A stretch of 64,000 bases of DNA, taken from assembly GCF_000495915.1 (NCBI RefSeq), contig NZ_AOFQ01000018.1, positions 1-64,000 on the forward strand. Direction: 5' to 3'. Positions 44,201 through 52,828 of the stretch are shown here, piece after piece; the stretch's first letter is position 1, and each line of letters opens with the position of its first letter. Position numbers and translations under genes: made by a program. The notes beneath the pieces were generated by a model that saw nothing but the letters and a program-made list of their open reading frames with translations, ran no database searches and was not told where the DNA came from. This DNA is from Stutzerimonas chloritidismutans AW-1. GTDB taxonomy: Bacteria; Pseudomonadota; Gammaproteobacteria; Pseudomonadales; Pseudomonadaceae.

Positions 44201-44982
44201 CTACCCCTCATCCACCGCGCTCGGCTCGTCGGCAGCGATCTGCGCTGAGTCGCCATAGCGCTTCTGGCAGCGCTCGCAAAAAAATACCGGCGCTGGCTGC
44301 GCCCCAGCTCTTTCACCCTGACCAACGGAATCCGGCAGCGCACGCAGGTGGTCTTGCCGTGGGCCAGCCAGTGCGCCTTGAGCACACCAGCCCGCTTCCA
44401 CTGGAGAAACTCGAAGCTGTAGGTACGCGCCTCACGCACCAGCTCGCGCAGCTTGGCCGCCGGCAGCGCGCCGATCAGCGACAGTGGATGCACGCGAACG
44501 CGGTAGAGCACCTCGTTCTTGATGATGTTGCCGGAGCCGGCGAACAGCGTCTGGTCGAGCAGTGCATCGCAGGCCAATAGCCGCGGACGTTCGCGCAGCC
44601 GCTTGAGCGTGGCGCGCGGGCTCCAGGCGTCGCTCATCAGGTCCATGCTCCAGTCGTACGTCGCATCCAGCGGCCCTTCGATCAACTGCACCGAGCAGGC
44701 GTAGAAGTTCAGCTCGCCGTTGGCAAAGCCCAGGCTCAGCCGTGCTACGGCGTCCTTGCGCTCATTGATGCGATAGCTGCCGAACAGCAGCAGGTGGATG
44801 CGGACGGAGACGTCGTCCAGCTGGATCAGGAAATGCTTGCCCCAGCTATGGAAGCTACGCACCACCTGACCGGCCAGCCGGGACATGTCGATCTTGGCGC
44901 TGCCCTCGGCACGTTCGATGGTGCGCCCGGCGAATGCCGCGACTTCTTCACGCAGGATGACGATGGAAGGACCTTCGGGCAT
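44201..44982 (-). pseudogene. Fpg/Nei-family DNA glycosylase with a frameshift in the zinc finger
   Basis: The N-terminus MPEGPSIVILREEVAAFAG has the catalytic Pro2-Glu3 of Fpg/Nei base-excision glycosylases, and the H2TH region (LDQTLFAGSGNIIKNEVLYR) is intact. The zinc finger starts CVRC but breaks after GRSQRRYFF. The next frame supplies the missing FFCERCQKRYGD and a stop at 44201. The break coincides with a run of seven A at 44278-44284, where one base is missing against the expected TTTTTTCTGC. Unshifted, the protein would run to a non-homologous tail ending at 44167. Likely one-base error or recent loss. Confidence 0.82.
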
Positions 44983-45048
44983 GGCTGCACCAGGGGCTGG
45001 GCTGTCTTGGATTTGAGACTCGCCAACCCCGCGAAGGTGCGCCCGCCG

Positions 45049-45933
45049 TTACCAATCCAGTTGCAGCGTGCTCTCGAATTCGCGCGGCGCTCCGCTCAGC
45101 GGATCGCTGAAGCGCAAGCCACGCGCCAGCAGCTTCAGTGGCCGCGCGTAGTCGTCGGCCTCACGTTCGCTGCGCTCGAGCAGCTCGGGATAGAACGGGT
45201 CATTGCAGATACCGGCGCCGAGCGTGGCCATGTGCAGGCGCAGCTGGTGCTTTTTGCCGCTGATGGGGGAGAGCCCGTAGCGCCAGAGGTCGCCGCGCCG
45301 TTCGAGCACCTCGATCAGCGTTTCGCTGTTCGGCTCACCGGCGCCCTCACGCATCAGGAAAAAGGGGTCGCCCGGCACCATGCACAGGCGTCGGCGCAGG
45401 GGAAATTCGAGATGCGGCAGCGCCGGGCAGATTGCCTCGTAGCGCTTGCTGATCTCCCGCTCACGGAACAGCGCCTGGTAGGCACCACGGCTCTCCCGGT
45501 TGGCCGAGAACAGCACCAGACCGGCGGTGAGCCGATCGATACGATGAATCGGCACCAGATCGCCGTTACCCAGCCGTTTGCTGAGCCGCGCCAGCAGGGT
45601 TTCGTTGACGTATTCGCCGGCCGGCATCACCGAGAGAAAGTGCGGTTTGTCGGCTACCACCAGATGCTCGTCGACATGCAGGATGCGTTCTTCGAACGGC
45701 ACCGGGATCTCATTCGGCACTTCGCGAAAGTAATGAATGCGCATGCCTACCCGATAGGTCTGCGCGGCATCGATCGGCTGCATCTGCGCATCAAGCACGC
45801 GGCCGCGGGCGATGCGATCGAGCCAGGTAGCGCGACTGATCGCAGGGAAGTGCGCGCACAGGCAGTCGAGCACCGTAGGCCAATCGCCTGGCGGCAGATG
45901 CAGGGTGCTGGGGCGGGAACTGGAAGCGGACAT
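45049..45933 (-). CDS. RluA-family RNA pseudouridine synthase
   Basis: A 294-residue pseudouridine synthase. The catalytic Asp lies in VPIHRIDRLTAGLVLFSANR near residue 135. KPHFLSVMPAGEYVNETLLA and SPISGKKHQLRLHMATLGAG are RluA-type motifs, the latter the KTGRTHQIR-like segment. The N-terminus has an S4-like region (FPAISRATWLDRIARGRVLD). The target uridine cannot be assigned. It is downstream of nothing obvious and about 70 bases from the nei-type gene. Confidence 0.9.
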   Translation of the reverse strand: MSASSSRPSTLHLPPGDWPTVLDCLCAHFPAISRATWLDRIARGRVLDAQMQPIDAAQTYRVGMRIHYFREVPNEIPVPFEERILHVDEHLVVADKPHFLSVMPAGEYVNETLLARLSKRLGNGDLVPIHRIDRLTAGLVLFSANRESRGAYQALFREREISKRYEAICPALPHLEFPLRRRLCMVPGDPFFLMREGAGEPNSETLIEVLERRGDLWRYGLSPISGKKHQLRLHMATLGAGICNDPFYPELLERSEREADDYARPLKLLARGLRFSDPLSGAPREFESTLQLDW

Positions 45934-46096
45934 GAATGCAGCTACACGGTAGCGACGAGGGAGGTGGATGATACCTGCTCTGTCAGTAGCTGCCTCCCGT
46001 TGCGGGAGAGCGGTGGCAAGTGGCTGCTGAGCGCAGCGCCGCCAGGGGGCAGGCGATGCGCTCAGCGAAGACGCCAGGCGAGAGGAACGCGCAGGC

Positions 46097-46360
46097 TCAG
46101 TCTTCCTTGTCCTTGGTCACTTCGCCGGTACGGCCATCGATCTTGAACTCGTACTTCTTGCCGTCCTGCTTCATGCCCTCGCCTTCCCAGCCATCATCAT
46201 CGGCCTCGATGCCGTGCAGTTCGGTGTAGCCGGCGGCCTTGGCCTTCTCTACGGCCTGTTCGAGGCTGATCCAGTCGGCGCCGGGCTTGTCGGCGGCGAA
46301 GGCAGCACCAGAACCGAGGATGGCAACGGCGAGCGCGGCGGTCAGTGTCTTGTTGTACAT
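46097..46360 (-). CDS. small exported PepSY-domain protein
   Basis: An 87-residue protein with a signal peptide (MYNKTLTAALAVAILGSGAA) and one PepSY domain ending EFKIDGRTGEVTKDKED. PepSY proteins are periplasmic modules that bind or inhibit peptidases. The start is the ATG at 46360 with AAGGAA upstream. Two further PepSY proteins occur at 47893 and 48210, but this one is divergent from DUF899 and not in their operon. Confidence 0.88.
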   Translation of the reverse strand: MYNKTLTAALAVAILGSGAAFAADKPGADWISLEQAVEKAKAAGYTELHGIEADDDGWEGEGMKQDGKKYEFKIDGRTGEVTKDKED

Positions 46361-46585
46361 CTCGTTATTCCTTCTGCGAACGGGATCAGATCGGGCCATA
46401 CGGTTGGCCCTTGCCTGAATTACGAGCGCGGCGGCGGCCGCTAAGTTCAACCACAGCGCCGCCAGCCGCCGGACGTTCCCTGGCCCGATGTCGATTTCGC
46501 CCGGCGCCAATCGACTCTGTCACAGGGCCATTGCCGCGCGGCGGTGGCTCCGCGCCCGATTTCAATCCGCGCCCCGGAGGTCTAC

Positions 46586-47380
46586 ATGGCAACGCACAAG
46601 GTCGTATCCGATCAGGACTGGCTGGCCGCCCACAGCGCCCATCTGCAGGACGAGAAACAGCTCACCCGCCAGCGCGATGCGCTCAGCGAAAAGCGTCGGC
46701 AACTGCCCTGGCGACGCCTTGCGCAGGACTATCGCTTTCACGATGCCAGCGGCGCGGTTCGCCTGAGCGAGCTGTTCGAGGGTCGCAGCCAGCTGGTGAT
46801 CAAGCACTTCATGTTCGGCCCGGACTGGACCGAGGGTTGCGTCGGCTGTTCGTTCGAGGCCGATCATATCGGCGGTGCGCTACTGCACCTGCTGCAGCAT
46901 GACGTCAGCTTCGCCGCCATCTCCCGCGCGCCATTCGAGCGGCTGGAGGCGTTCCGCCAGCGCATGGGCTGGCAGTTCCGCTGGCTGTCGTCGGCCGGCA
47001 GCACGTTCAACCGCGACTTCCACGTGTCCTTCGATGCCGAGGACATCGTCGAGGGCAAGGTCTTCTACAACTACGCTTGGCAACCCTTCGTCTGCGAGGA
47101 GCTGTCGGGCTTCAGTGTTTTCTATCGCGACCCGCAGGGCGACATCTTCCACACCTTCTCGGCCTATGGTCGCGGCGCGGAAGAACTGCTCGGCACCTAT
47201 GTCCTGCTGGACATGACGCCCAACGGTCGCAACGAAACGGGCCCGCGGCACAACCTCACCGACTGGGTACGCCTGCACGACCGTACGACAGCGATGATCG
47301 CGTTGCTCCGAGCGGACGCTCAGAGCCCGCCGGCTGCTGCCACGAGCAGGCGCGACGCTGAGACTACTGCCGTCGAATGA
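46586..47380 (+). CDS. DUF899 thioredoxin-like protein
   Basis: A 264-residue DUF899 protein. The family fold is a thioredoxin-like domain with LVIKHFMFGPDWTEGCVGCS, holding a CxxC pair at GCVGCS, and FSVFYRDPQGDIFHTFSAYG near the C-terminus. The biochemical role is unknown. GGAGG precedes the ATG at 46586. Its last codons overlap the end of the convergent CusF-like gene by 17 bases. Confidence 0.88.
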   Translation: MATHKVVSDQDWLAAHSAHLQDEKQLTRQRDALSEKRRQLPWRRLAQDYRFHDASGAVRLSELFEGRSQLVIKHFMFGPDWTEGCVGCSFEADHIGGALLHLLQHDVSFAAISRAPFERLEAFRQRMGWQFRWLSSAGSTFNRDFHVSFDAEDIVEGKVFYNYAWQPFVCEELSGFSVFYRDPQGDIFHTFSAYGRGAEELLGTYVLLDMTPNGRNETGPRHNLTDWVRLHDRTTAMIALLRADAQSPPAAATSRRDAETTAVE

Positions 47381-47720
47381 AGACGATCTGCGGGTCCATC
47401 TCGCCGTTGCTGAAGCGGAACTCCACCGCATCGCCCACGGCCAGCCCGCCGAGCTGTGCGGCGTCCGCCTTGAACGGCATCACCATCGCCGGCCACTTCA
47501 ACTCCGGCACCGGCCCGTGGGCGATGGTGACGCTGCCCTGCTGGGCATCGATGGCGCGGATCACGCCTTCGGCCAGGTAAGCGGGCTCGGCCTCCAGGCT
47601 GTTGCCAGCCGCCACATCATCGACCGGTGGCGGTGTGGTGGAGGGCTTCAGCAGATCCTCGGCAGAGGCCTGGCCACTCAGCCCGAGGGTCGCAAGCAGT
47701 ACGAGAAACACGGTTTTCAT
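47364..47720 (-). CDS. CusF-like periplasmic copper-binding protein
   Basis: A 118-residue protein with a signal peptide (MKTVFLVLLATLGLSGQASA). The CusF_Ec domain at the C-terminus has TIAHGPVPELKWPAMVMPF, containing the His, Trp, Met, Met set that binds Cu(I) in CusF, then GDAVEFRFSNG. No CusCBA pump is adjacent in the window. Together with DUF411 at 9417 it hints at copper handling, but they are far apart. Confidence 0.85.
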   Translation of the reverse strand: MKTVFLVLLATLGLSGQASAEDLLKPSTTPPPVDDVAAGNSLEAEPAYLAEGVIRAIDAQQGSVTIAHGPVPELKWPAMVMPFKADAAQLGGLAVGDAVEFRFSNGEMDPQIVFIRRQ

Positions 47721-47824
47721 GACGACTCACCCCGATCGATCGGTCGTGCTGACCTGCAGCAAGCGTAGTCCCCATGGCGCGGTTCGCCCTCGCCCGAACG
47801 GTGCATTCGCAGCCGCCTGGCGAC

Positions 47825-47839
47825 GTTCAGTTTCGTTTA
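47825..47839. promoter_or_regulatory. candidate response-regulator direct repeat before the PepSY operon
   Basis: CGTTCAGTTT-CGTTTAAGCA contains two GTTyA half sites ten bases apart (47825 and 47835), about 55 bases before the first PepSY gene. Direct repeats of this kind bind OmpR/PhoB-type regulators, so autoregulation by the regulator at 48515 is possible. The spacing is one base short of the classical PhoP box. Confidence 0.35.
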
Positions 47840-47892
47840 AGCAAGCCCCCGTAACCTGTGAATCGTCGAAACCAACCACAGGAATCAAAACC

Positions 47893-48201
47893 ATGAAAAC
47901 ACTGACTACGCTGTTCACCGCCGCCACCCTCGCCCTGGGCGCCAACCTGGCCATGGCCCGCGACCTCGGCCCGGACGAAGCGTTGAAACTGCGCGACGCT
48001 GGGACCATCCAGTCGTTCGAGAAGCTCAACGAAGCCGCGCTGGCCAAGCACCCCGGCGCCACCATCGAAGAAACCGAGCTGGAAGAGGAATATGGCCGCC
48101 ACATCTATCAGCTTGAACTGCGCGACGACAAAGGTGTGCAATGGGACGTCGAGCTCGACGCCAAGACCGGCGAAGTGCTGAAGGACCATCAGGACGACTG
48201 A
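47893..48201 (+). CDS. exported PepSY-domain protein, first of operon
   Basis: A 102-residue protein with a signal peptide (MKTLTTLFTAATLALGANLA) and a PepSY domain (TIEETELEEEYGRHIYQLEL then VELDAKTGEVLKDHQDD). It heads PepSY-PepSY-regulator-kinase, with only 8 bases to the next gene. Acidic, periplasmic and paralogous to its neighbour. A role as signal modulator or reporter of the two-component system is inferred from gene order. Confidence 0.88.
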   Translation: MKTLTTLFTAATLALGANLAMARDLGPDEALKLRDAGTIQSFEKLNEAALAKHPGATIEETELEEEYGRHIYQLELRDDKGVQWDVELDAKTGEVLKDHQDD

Positions 48202-48209
48202 GGCCATCC

Positions 48210-48515
48210 ATGCGTGCCCCCCTTTTCGTAACCGTTCCACTGACCCTGCTGCTCGCTGCCACTCCGGCGGCGAGCCGCGACCTGGACCAGGATGAGGCCC
48301 TGCGGCTGCGCCGCGAGGGTCTGATCATGCCGCTGGAAGCTCTGCTCCAGCGCGCCATGGAGCGCTATCCGGGGGCCAGCCTGCTGGAAGCGGAGCTGGA
48401 GGAGGAAGATGGCATCTACGTTTACGAGATCGAATTGCTCACCACCGACGGCGTTGCCCGCGAACTGGAACTGGATGCCCGCGACGGGCGCCTGCTCAAG
48501 GATGAAGAAGACTGA
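48210..48515 (+). CDS. exported PepSY-domain protein, second of operon
   Basis: A 101-residue paralogue of the preceding protein: [20 protein letters not shown] aligns with RDLGPDEALKLRDAGTIQSF, and both end in an acidic LLKDEED/VLKDHQDD tail. A signal peptide ([20 protein letters not shown]) is present. Its stop shares bases with the start of the response regulator (TGATG), so translation is coupled. Tandem duplication of a PepSY gene is the simplest origin. Confidence 0.88.
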   Translation: MRAPLFVTVPLTLLLAATPAASRDLDQDEALRLRREGLIMPLEALLQRAMERYPGASLLEAELEEEDGIYVYEIELLTTDGVARELELDARDGRLLKDEED

Positions 48516-49180
48516 TGCGTCTGCTACTGGTCGAAGACAACGTTCCGCTGGCCGACGAACTGGTCGCCAGCCTCAGCCGCAACGGCTATGCCATCGACTG
48601 GCTGGCCGATGGCCGCGACGCCGGATACCAGGGCGCCAGCGAGCCCTATGACCTGATCATTCTCGACCTCGGCTTGCCTGGCAAACCGGGGCTGGAGGTG
48701 CTGCGCGACTGGCGTGCCGGCGGCCTCACCACACCGGTGCTGATCCTTACCGCGCGCGGCTCCTGGGCCGAGCGCATCGACGGTCTCAAGGCCGGCGCCG
48801 ACGACTACCTGACCAAGCCCTTTCATCCCGAAGAACTGCTGCTGCGCATCCAGGCGCTGCTGCGCCGTGCCCACGGCCTGGCCAACCAGCCCATGTTGCA
48901 GGCCGGCGGCCTGGAACTGGACGAGGCGCGCCAGTGCTGTCGCAAGGATGGCCAGGACATCGAACTCACCGCCGGAGAATTCCGCCTGCTGCGCTATTTC
49001 ATGCTGCATCCGGGGCAGCTGCTGTCGAAAACCCAGCTGACCGAACACCTGTACGACGGTGAAACCGAGCGCGATTCAAACGTCATCGAGGTGCATATCA
49101 ACCGGCTGCGCGGCAAGCTCGGCCGCGAGCTGATCGAAACGCGCCGCGGCCAGGGCTATCGCTTCGGCGGCCAGCCGTGA
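48515..49180 (+). CDS. OmpR/PhoP-type response regulator
   Basis: A 221-residue regulator. The receiver has the acidic pair in LLVEDN, phosphoacceptor Asp51 ([10 protein letters not shown]) and the conserved Lys in [15 protein letters not shown]. The winged-helix output domain has [20 protein letters not shown] and [16 protein letters not shown], followed by [11 protein letters not shown]. Closest in style to PhoP/QseB regulators. Its 3' end overlaps the kinase start. Targets are unknown; the direct repeat at 47825 is a candidate. Confidence 0.92.
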   Translation: MRLLLVEDNVPLADELVASLSRNGYAIDWLADGRDAGYQGASEPYDLIILDLGLPGKPGLEVLRDWRAGGLTTPVLILTARGSWAERIDGLKAGADDYLTKPFHPEELLLRIQALLRRAHGLANQPMLQAGGLELDEARQCCRKDGQDIELTAGEFRLLRYFMLHPGQLLSKTQLTEHLYDGETERDSNVIEVHINRLRGKLGRELIETRRGQGYRFGGQP

Positions 49181-50493
49181 AGTCCATCCAGCGCAGCCTC
49201 AGCCTGGCGCTGATCGCCACCCTGCTACTGGTCGCGCTGGTGCTGGTGCAGACCAGCCTGTGGCTCTTCGAGTCAGGCCTCAGGCGCAGTCTGGAAACCG
49301 ATCTGCGCGAGGAAACCGAGGGCCTGCTGATTGCCCTCGTGAAAGGGCCGAACGGCGATCAGCTGGACGTGCAGCGCCTCAACCCGCGCTATCAACGGCC
49401 GTTCTCCGGCCACTATTTCAAGATCGAACTGCCCGAGCGCACCTGGCGCTCCCGCTCGCTGTGGGACGCCTCGCCAGAATGGCCGGAACGCGCGGGCCTG
49501 GCGGACGAACTGCTCGACGGCCCGCAGGAACAGCGACTGCTGGGTTATCGCGCCGAGTACCGCCGCGACGGCCAGCCGATCATCATCAGCGTGGCGCAGG
49601 ACTACACGCCGGTCCTCGAAAGTTTTGCCCGCGTGCGGCTGAGCGGTCTGGGCCTGGTCGGTTTCGCCCTGCTCGCCCTGCTGCTGTTGCAGCGCTATGC
49701 CATGGGACTGGCACTGCGCCCGCTGGAGCGCGCGCGGCAGCAGATCGCCCAGCTGCAGCAGGGCCAGCGCCAGCAGCTGGACCAGCAGGCGCCCGTCGAG
49801 CTGCAGCCGCTGGTCGAGCAGATCAACCACCTGCTCAGCCACACCGAAGACACCTTGCAGCGCTCGCGACATGCCCTGGGCAACCTCGGTCACGCGCTGA
49901 AGACGCCACTGGCAGTGCTCGGCAGCCTGGTGCAACGCGAAGAACTCGCCGCCCACCCCGAACTGCAGGCCAGCCTGCAGGAGCAGCTGGAGCAGATCCA
50001 GCAACGGGTCAGCCGCGAACTGGGCCGGGCGCGGCTATCGGTGGACGTGCTGCCCGGTGCGCATTTCGACTGCGACGCGGAACTGCCGGCACTGTTCGAT
50101 ACGCTGGCGATGATCCACCGCAGCGGCCTCGACCTGCGCTGGCAGGCGCCCGCCGGCTGCCGCCTGCCGCGTGATCGCGAGGACATGCTCGAGCTGCTGG
50201 GCAATCTGCTGGATAACGCCTGCAAGTGGGCCGGTAGCCGCGTCGAGCTGAGCATCGAGCGCAGCGGCGATGGCTTCGTCCTGCTGGTGGACGACGACGG
50301 ACCGGGGATTCCGGCGGCACAGCGCGAGCAGGTCATCAGCCGTGGCGTACGGCTGGACGAGTCGGCGGAAGGTCACGGTCTGGGGCTGGGAATCGTCAGC
50401 GATATCCTGACGGCCTGGCGTGGCGAGTGGAGTCTTGAAGAAAGCCCGCTGGGCGGTTTGCGGGTGCGCATCGCACTGCCGGCGACGCGCTGA
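49177..50493 (+). CDS. PhoQ/QseC-like sensor histidine kinase
   Basis: A 438-residue membrane kinase. The first helix is at about residues 9-28, a periplasmic region of about 120 residues follows, and the second helix is near 160-178. The HisKA region is [19 protein letters not shown], with phosphoacceptor His239, and the ATPase N box is [16 protein letters not shown]1 DDDGPGIP and G2 [12 protein letters not shown]. The GTG start overlaps the regulator stop (GTGA). The signal is unknown; two co-encoded periplasmic PepSY proteins could present it. Confidence 0.92.
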   Translation: MKSIQRSLSLALIATLLLVALVLVQTSLWLFESGLRRSLETDLREETEGLLIALVKGPNGDQLDVQRLNPRYQRPFSGHYFKIELPERTWRSRSLWDASPEWPERAGLADELLDGPQEQRLLGYRAEYRRDGQPIIISVAQDYTPVLESFARVRLSGLGLVGFALLALLLLQRYAMGLALRPLERARQQIAQLQQGQRQQLDQQAPVELQPLVEQINHLLSHTEDTLQRSRHALGNLGHALKTPLAVLGSLVQREELAAHPELQASLQEQLEQIQQRVSRELGRARLSVDVLPGAHFDCDAELPALFDTLAMIHRSGLDLRWQAPAGCRLPRDREDMLELLGNLLDNACKWAGSRVELSIERSGDGFVLLVDDDGPGIPAAQREQVISRGVRLDESAEGHGLGLGIVSDILTAWRGEWSLEESPLGGLRVRIALPATR

Positions 50494-50496
50494 GCA

Positions 50497-50712
50497 TCAT
50501 TGCGGACGAGCCAGTTCGTTGCGCATGTCTTCGAGTATGGTTTCGACCAGCAGGGTGTTCTGCACCTGGTGCCCGGCCATGATGCGCGTGGCGTGGGTGC
50601 CATTGATCGGGTAGCCGACATGCACCAGCAGGCGACCGTCCGCTTGCGGCTCGACGCGCGTGCGGTACTGCGAGGTGAAGGTATCGGCCAGGTAGCGGGA
50701 AAGAGTCTTCAT
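50497..50712 (-). CDS. small conserved-looking hypothetical protein
   Basis: A 71-residue protein starting MKTLSRYLADTFTSQYRTRV. I do not recognise a family. It is soluble, with no signal peptide or membrane helix, and has a plausible AGAG ribosome site. It converges tightly on the kinase gene (3 bases between stops) and lies about 105 bases after the 33-residue membrane peptide gene on the same strand. Confidence 0.6.
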   Translation of the reverse strand: MKTLSRYLADTFTSQYRTRVEPQADGRLLVHVGYPINGTHATRIMAGHQVQNTLLVETILEDMRNELARPQ

Positions 50713-50816
50713 GAAGCATCTCTAGCAATGAGCCTGAGACAAAGACCCTGTTCATCGCTCGGAGATTCATGCCGTCCATCGGGAATCCACTGATCTTCAT
50801 AGAACTGTAACCCTCA

Positions 50817-50918
50817 TCACCCCTTCCGATCGCCGCTGCCATAGGCCAGCCAGGCCAGAAACAGCATCACGACGAACGCCATGCAGGACATCACCAACGC
50901 GTTGATCATCAGGCTCAT
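50817..50918 (-). CDS. 33-residue single-helix membrane peptide
   Basis: The minus strand encodes MSLMINALVMSCMAFVVMLF followed by LAWLAYGSGDRKG and TGA. A strong GAGGAG ribosome site lies seven bases before the ATG. The peptide is one hydrophobic helix (about residues 4-26) with a short charged tail, like small regulatory or accessory membrane proteins. It is too short for ordinary gene callers. Its partner is unknown; the genes around it are a two-component system and a divergent WYL regulator. Confidence 0.65.
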   Translation of the reverse strand: MSLMINALVMSCMAFVVMLFLAWLAYGSGDRKG

Positions 50919-51037
50919 GTCAGGGTCTCCTCATCCACCGGATCGAGTTGAAACATACCCCGAATATATGTAGCGTTGCGCGACACGTCGACCTGCTCGA
51001 CATAGGCATGTAAATCTTTGGAACAGGTGCAGAGGCG

Positions 51038-51910
51038 ATGAAACGCAAGCAATCGATCAGTCAGATTCGCTGGGACCTGGCGCTGCGCTACCGGCTGATC
51101 GAGACCATCGCCTGGTGGGAGGGCCGCCTGACCACGGGCCACCTGATGCAGAGCTTCGGCATCAGCCGCCAGCAGGCCTCGAAGGACATCAACACCTACC
51201 TCAACGAACATGCGCCCAAAAACCTGACATATGACCGTCACCTGAAAGGCTACAAGCCGAGCAAGGCCTTCCAGCCGCTGTTCATCGACGGCAGCGCCAG
51301 CGCCTACCTGCACCTGCTCGACCAGAACCGCGTGCGCGCCCCGCACATCGAAGGCTTGGCGCTGGCCTATGCACATACGGAAGTGCTGCAGGTGCCGGAC
51401 CGCAGTATCCGACCCGAGGTGCTGCGGCCGATCCTGCAGGCCTGTCGCGAAGGGCTGCGCCTGGAGAGCGAGTACGTCTCGCTGGCCAATCCCGAGGTGG
51501 AAATCCGCGTGATGGCGCCACACACGCTGGTGTTCACCGGCATGCGCTGGCATGTGCGCGCCTACTGCGAGAAGAACCGCGAATACCGCGATTTCGTGCT
51601 CAGCCGCTTCCGTGGCGAGCCGGACCTGATGGACACCAGCGAACACACCCGCGAACAGGACGAGGCATGGAACACGCCGGTGACCGTGCTGATCGAGCCG
51701 GACGCGCGATTGAGCCCTGCGCAGAAGGCGATCATCGAGGTGGACTTCGGCATGGTCGAGGGCCAGCTGCCGGTGGAGACGCGCGGAGCGCTGGTGCAGT
51801 ACGTGCTGCAGCGCTTCGGCATCGACCCGAACACCGTGCAGGCCAATGCGGCGGCGCAGCAGCTGCAGGTGGGGAATCTGCAGGCGTTGAAGGGGTGGTT
51901 GTACTCGTGA
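51038..51910 (+). CDS. WYL-domain transcriptional regulator
   Basis: A 290-residue protein. The N-terminal winged HTH region (RWDLALRYRLIETIAWWEGR, MQSFGISRQQASKDINTYLN) is followed by a WYL domain (EVEIRVMAPHTLVFTGMRWH then VRAYCEKNREYRDFVLSRF) and a WCX-like C-terminus. WYL regulators sense nucleic-acid or nucleotide ligands and in several cases control DNA-damage or phage-defence genes. Here a 0.9-kb non-coding gap separates it from sbcDC, so a link to DNA repair is only suggestive. Confidence 0.88.
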   Translation: MKRKQSISQIRWDLALRYRLIETIAWWEGRLTTGHLMQSFGISRQQASKDINTYLNEHAPKNLTYDRHLKGYKPSKAFQPLFIDGSASAYLHLLDQNRVRAPHIEGLALAYAHTEVLQVPDRSIRPEVLRPILQACREGLRLESEYVSLANPEVEIRVMAPHTLVFTGMRWHVRAYCEKNREYRDFVLSRFRGEPDLMDTSEHTREQDEAWNTPVTVLIEPDARLSPAQKAIIEVDFGMVEGQLPVETRGALVQYVLQRFGIDPNTVQANAAAQQLQVGNLQALKGWLYS

Positions 51911-51949
51911 GGGCTTGTGGGGGTGGGCTTGGCCGTGAAGGGCGTCGGC

Positions 51950-52230
51950 ACGGAATTCAGTATGTGAGCGCCGCGCTTTCCTCGGCATTTAGCTCAGGTT
52001 TCGCCCTGCTGGGCGACTTACTTTTTTCAGTCACGAAAAAAGTAAGCAAAAACGCTTGCCCCTGCATCCGGCCCGTCGCTTCGCGACGGGTTCGTTCGCT
52101 ACGCCGCCGCTCCGAGGGTCGCCGTACAAGGGCCATCCATGGCCCTTTACGGCTCTCGCGGCATCCATGCCGCTCGCCCCTCTCCACGACGGCTCCGCTC
52201 ACCCTCCTGAAGGGGCGACTGGTGCCGCCT
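51950..52230. repeat. long intergenic repeat, copy 1 (inverted relative to copy 2)
   Basis: GACTTACTTTTTTCAGTCAC then GAAAAAAGTAAGCAAAAACG is a hairpin found widely in pseudomonads, followed by CTTGCCCCTGCATCCGG and a GC-rich CATCCATGCC segment. The same order of blocks appears on the opposite strand at 52470-52740. No convincing gene lies anywhere in 51911-52828. Confidence 0.6.
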
Positions 52231-52469
52231 GCTCGTTCGTGCAAAAAACACCAAACTGAGACTACTGCCGGGACCTTACAGGCAGTTCTGCCCCTATTTC
52301 TCGCCCGAGATGTCGGGTGGATACCTACGCAGAGTTTTCCACCGCAGGCTACAAGTAAGTTCTTGCCGGGACTGGGCAGATTAATTTGCAAACCGGCAGG
52401 TAAGCTTCGCGTTACCCACCGTACGGAACCACTTAGAAACTTCCAGTCGGCTCGGACCCCTGCCCCCGT

Positions 52470-52740
52470 CAGAAGGCCGAGTGGAGGCGTTGCGCAGGGG
52501 GACGCGAGGCATGGACGCCGAGCGAGGAGCGAAGGGACAGGGACGTCCCTTCGCGACGGCCCCCGGAGCGGCGCCGGAGGGAGGGGAGTTTTGCGAAGCA
52601 AAACCCGGATGTCGGGGTGGCCTTCTTTTTGGTTACTTTTTCTTGGCCAAGCAAGAAAAAGTGACGCGCCGTGCAAGGCGCAACCTGTAGTCCGGGCCGA
52701 GGAAAGCGCGGCGCGCCCAAACCGTCCACCGAAGCCCACG
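52470..52740. repeat. long intergenic repeat, copy 2
   Basis: Read in reverse complement, this stretch gives TCACTTTTTCTTGCTTGGCC then AAGAAAAAGTAACC, CATCCGGGTTTTGCTTCGC and CGTCCATGCC, the same block order as copy 1. It is diverged, not identical. The two copies point at each other across a central 240-base segment that I cannot assign. Confidence 0.6.
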
Positions 52741-52828
52741 ACAGAAGCCTTACATCCAACGCAACCACCCGCAGCACATCCCACGCCAGCGGTTCGCCAC
52801 TGCACCCGCCCACAATGAGCCTGAGCCC

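Noticed and set aside
51911-52828. A hidden gene or defence operon in the gap before sbcDC
   Set aside because: Open frames there are short, repeat-derived and lack ribosome sites or recognisable domains.
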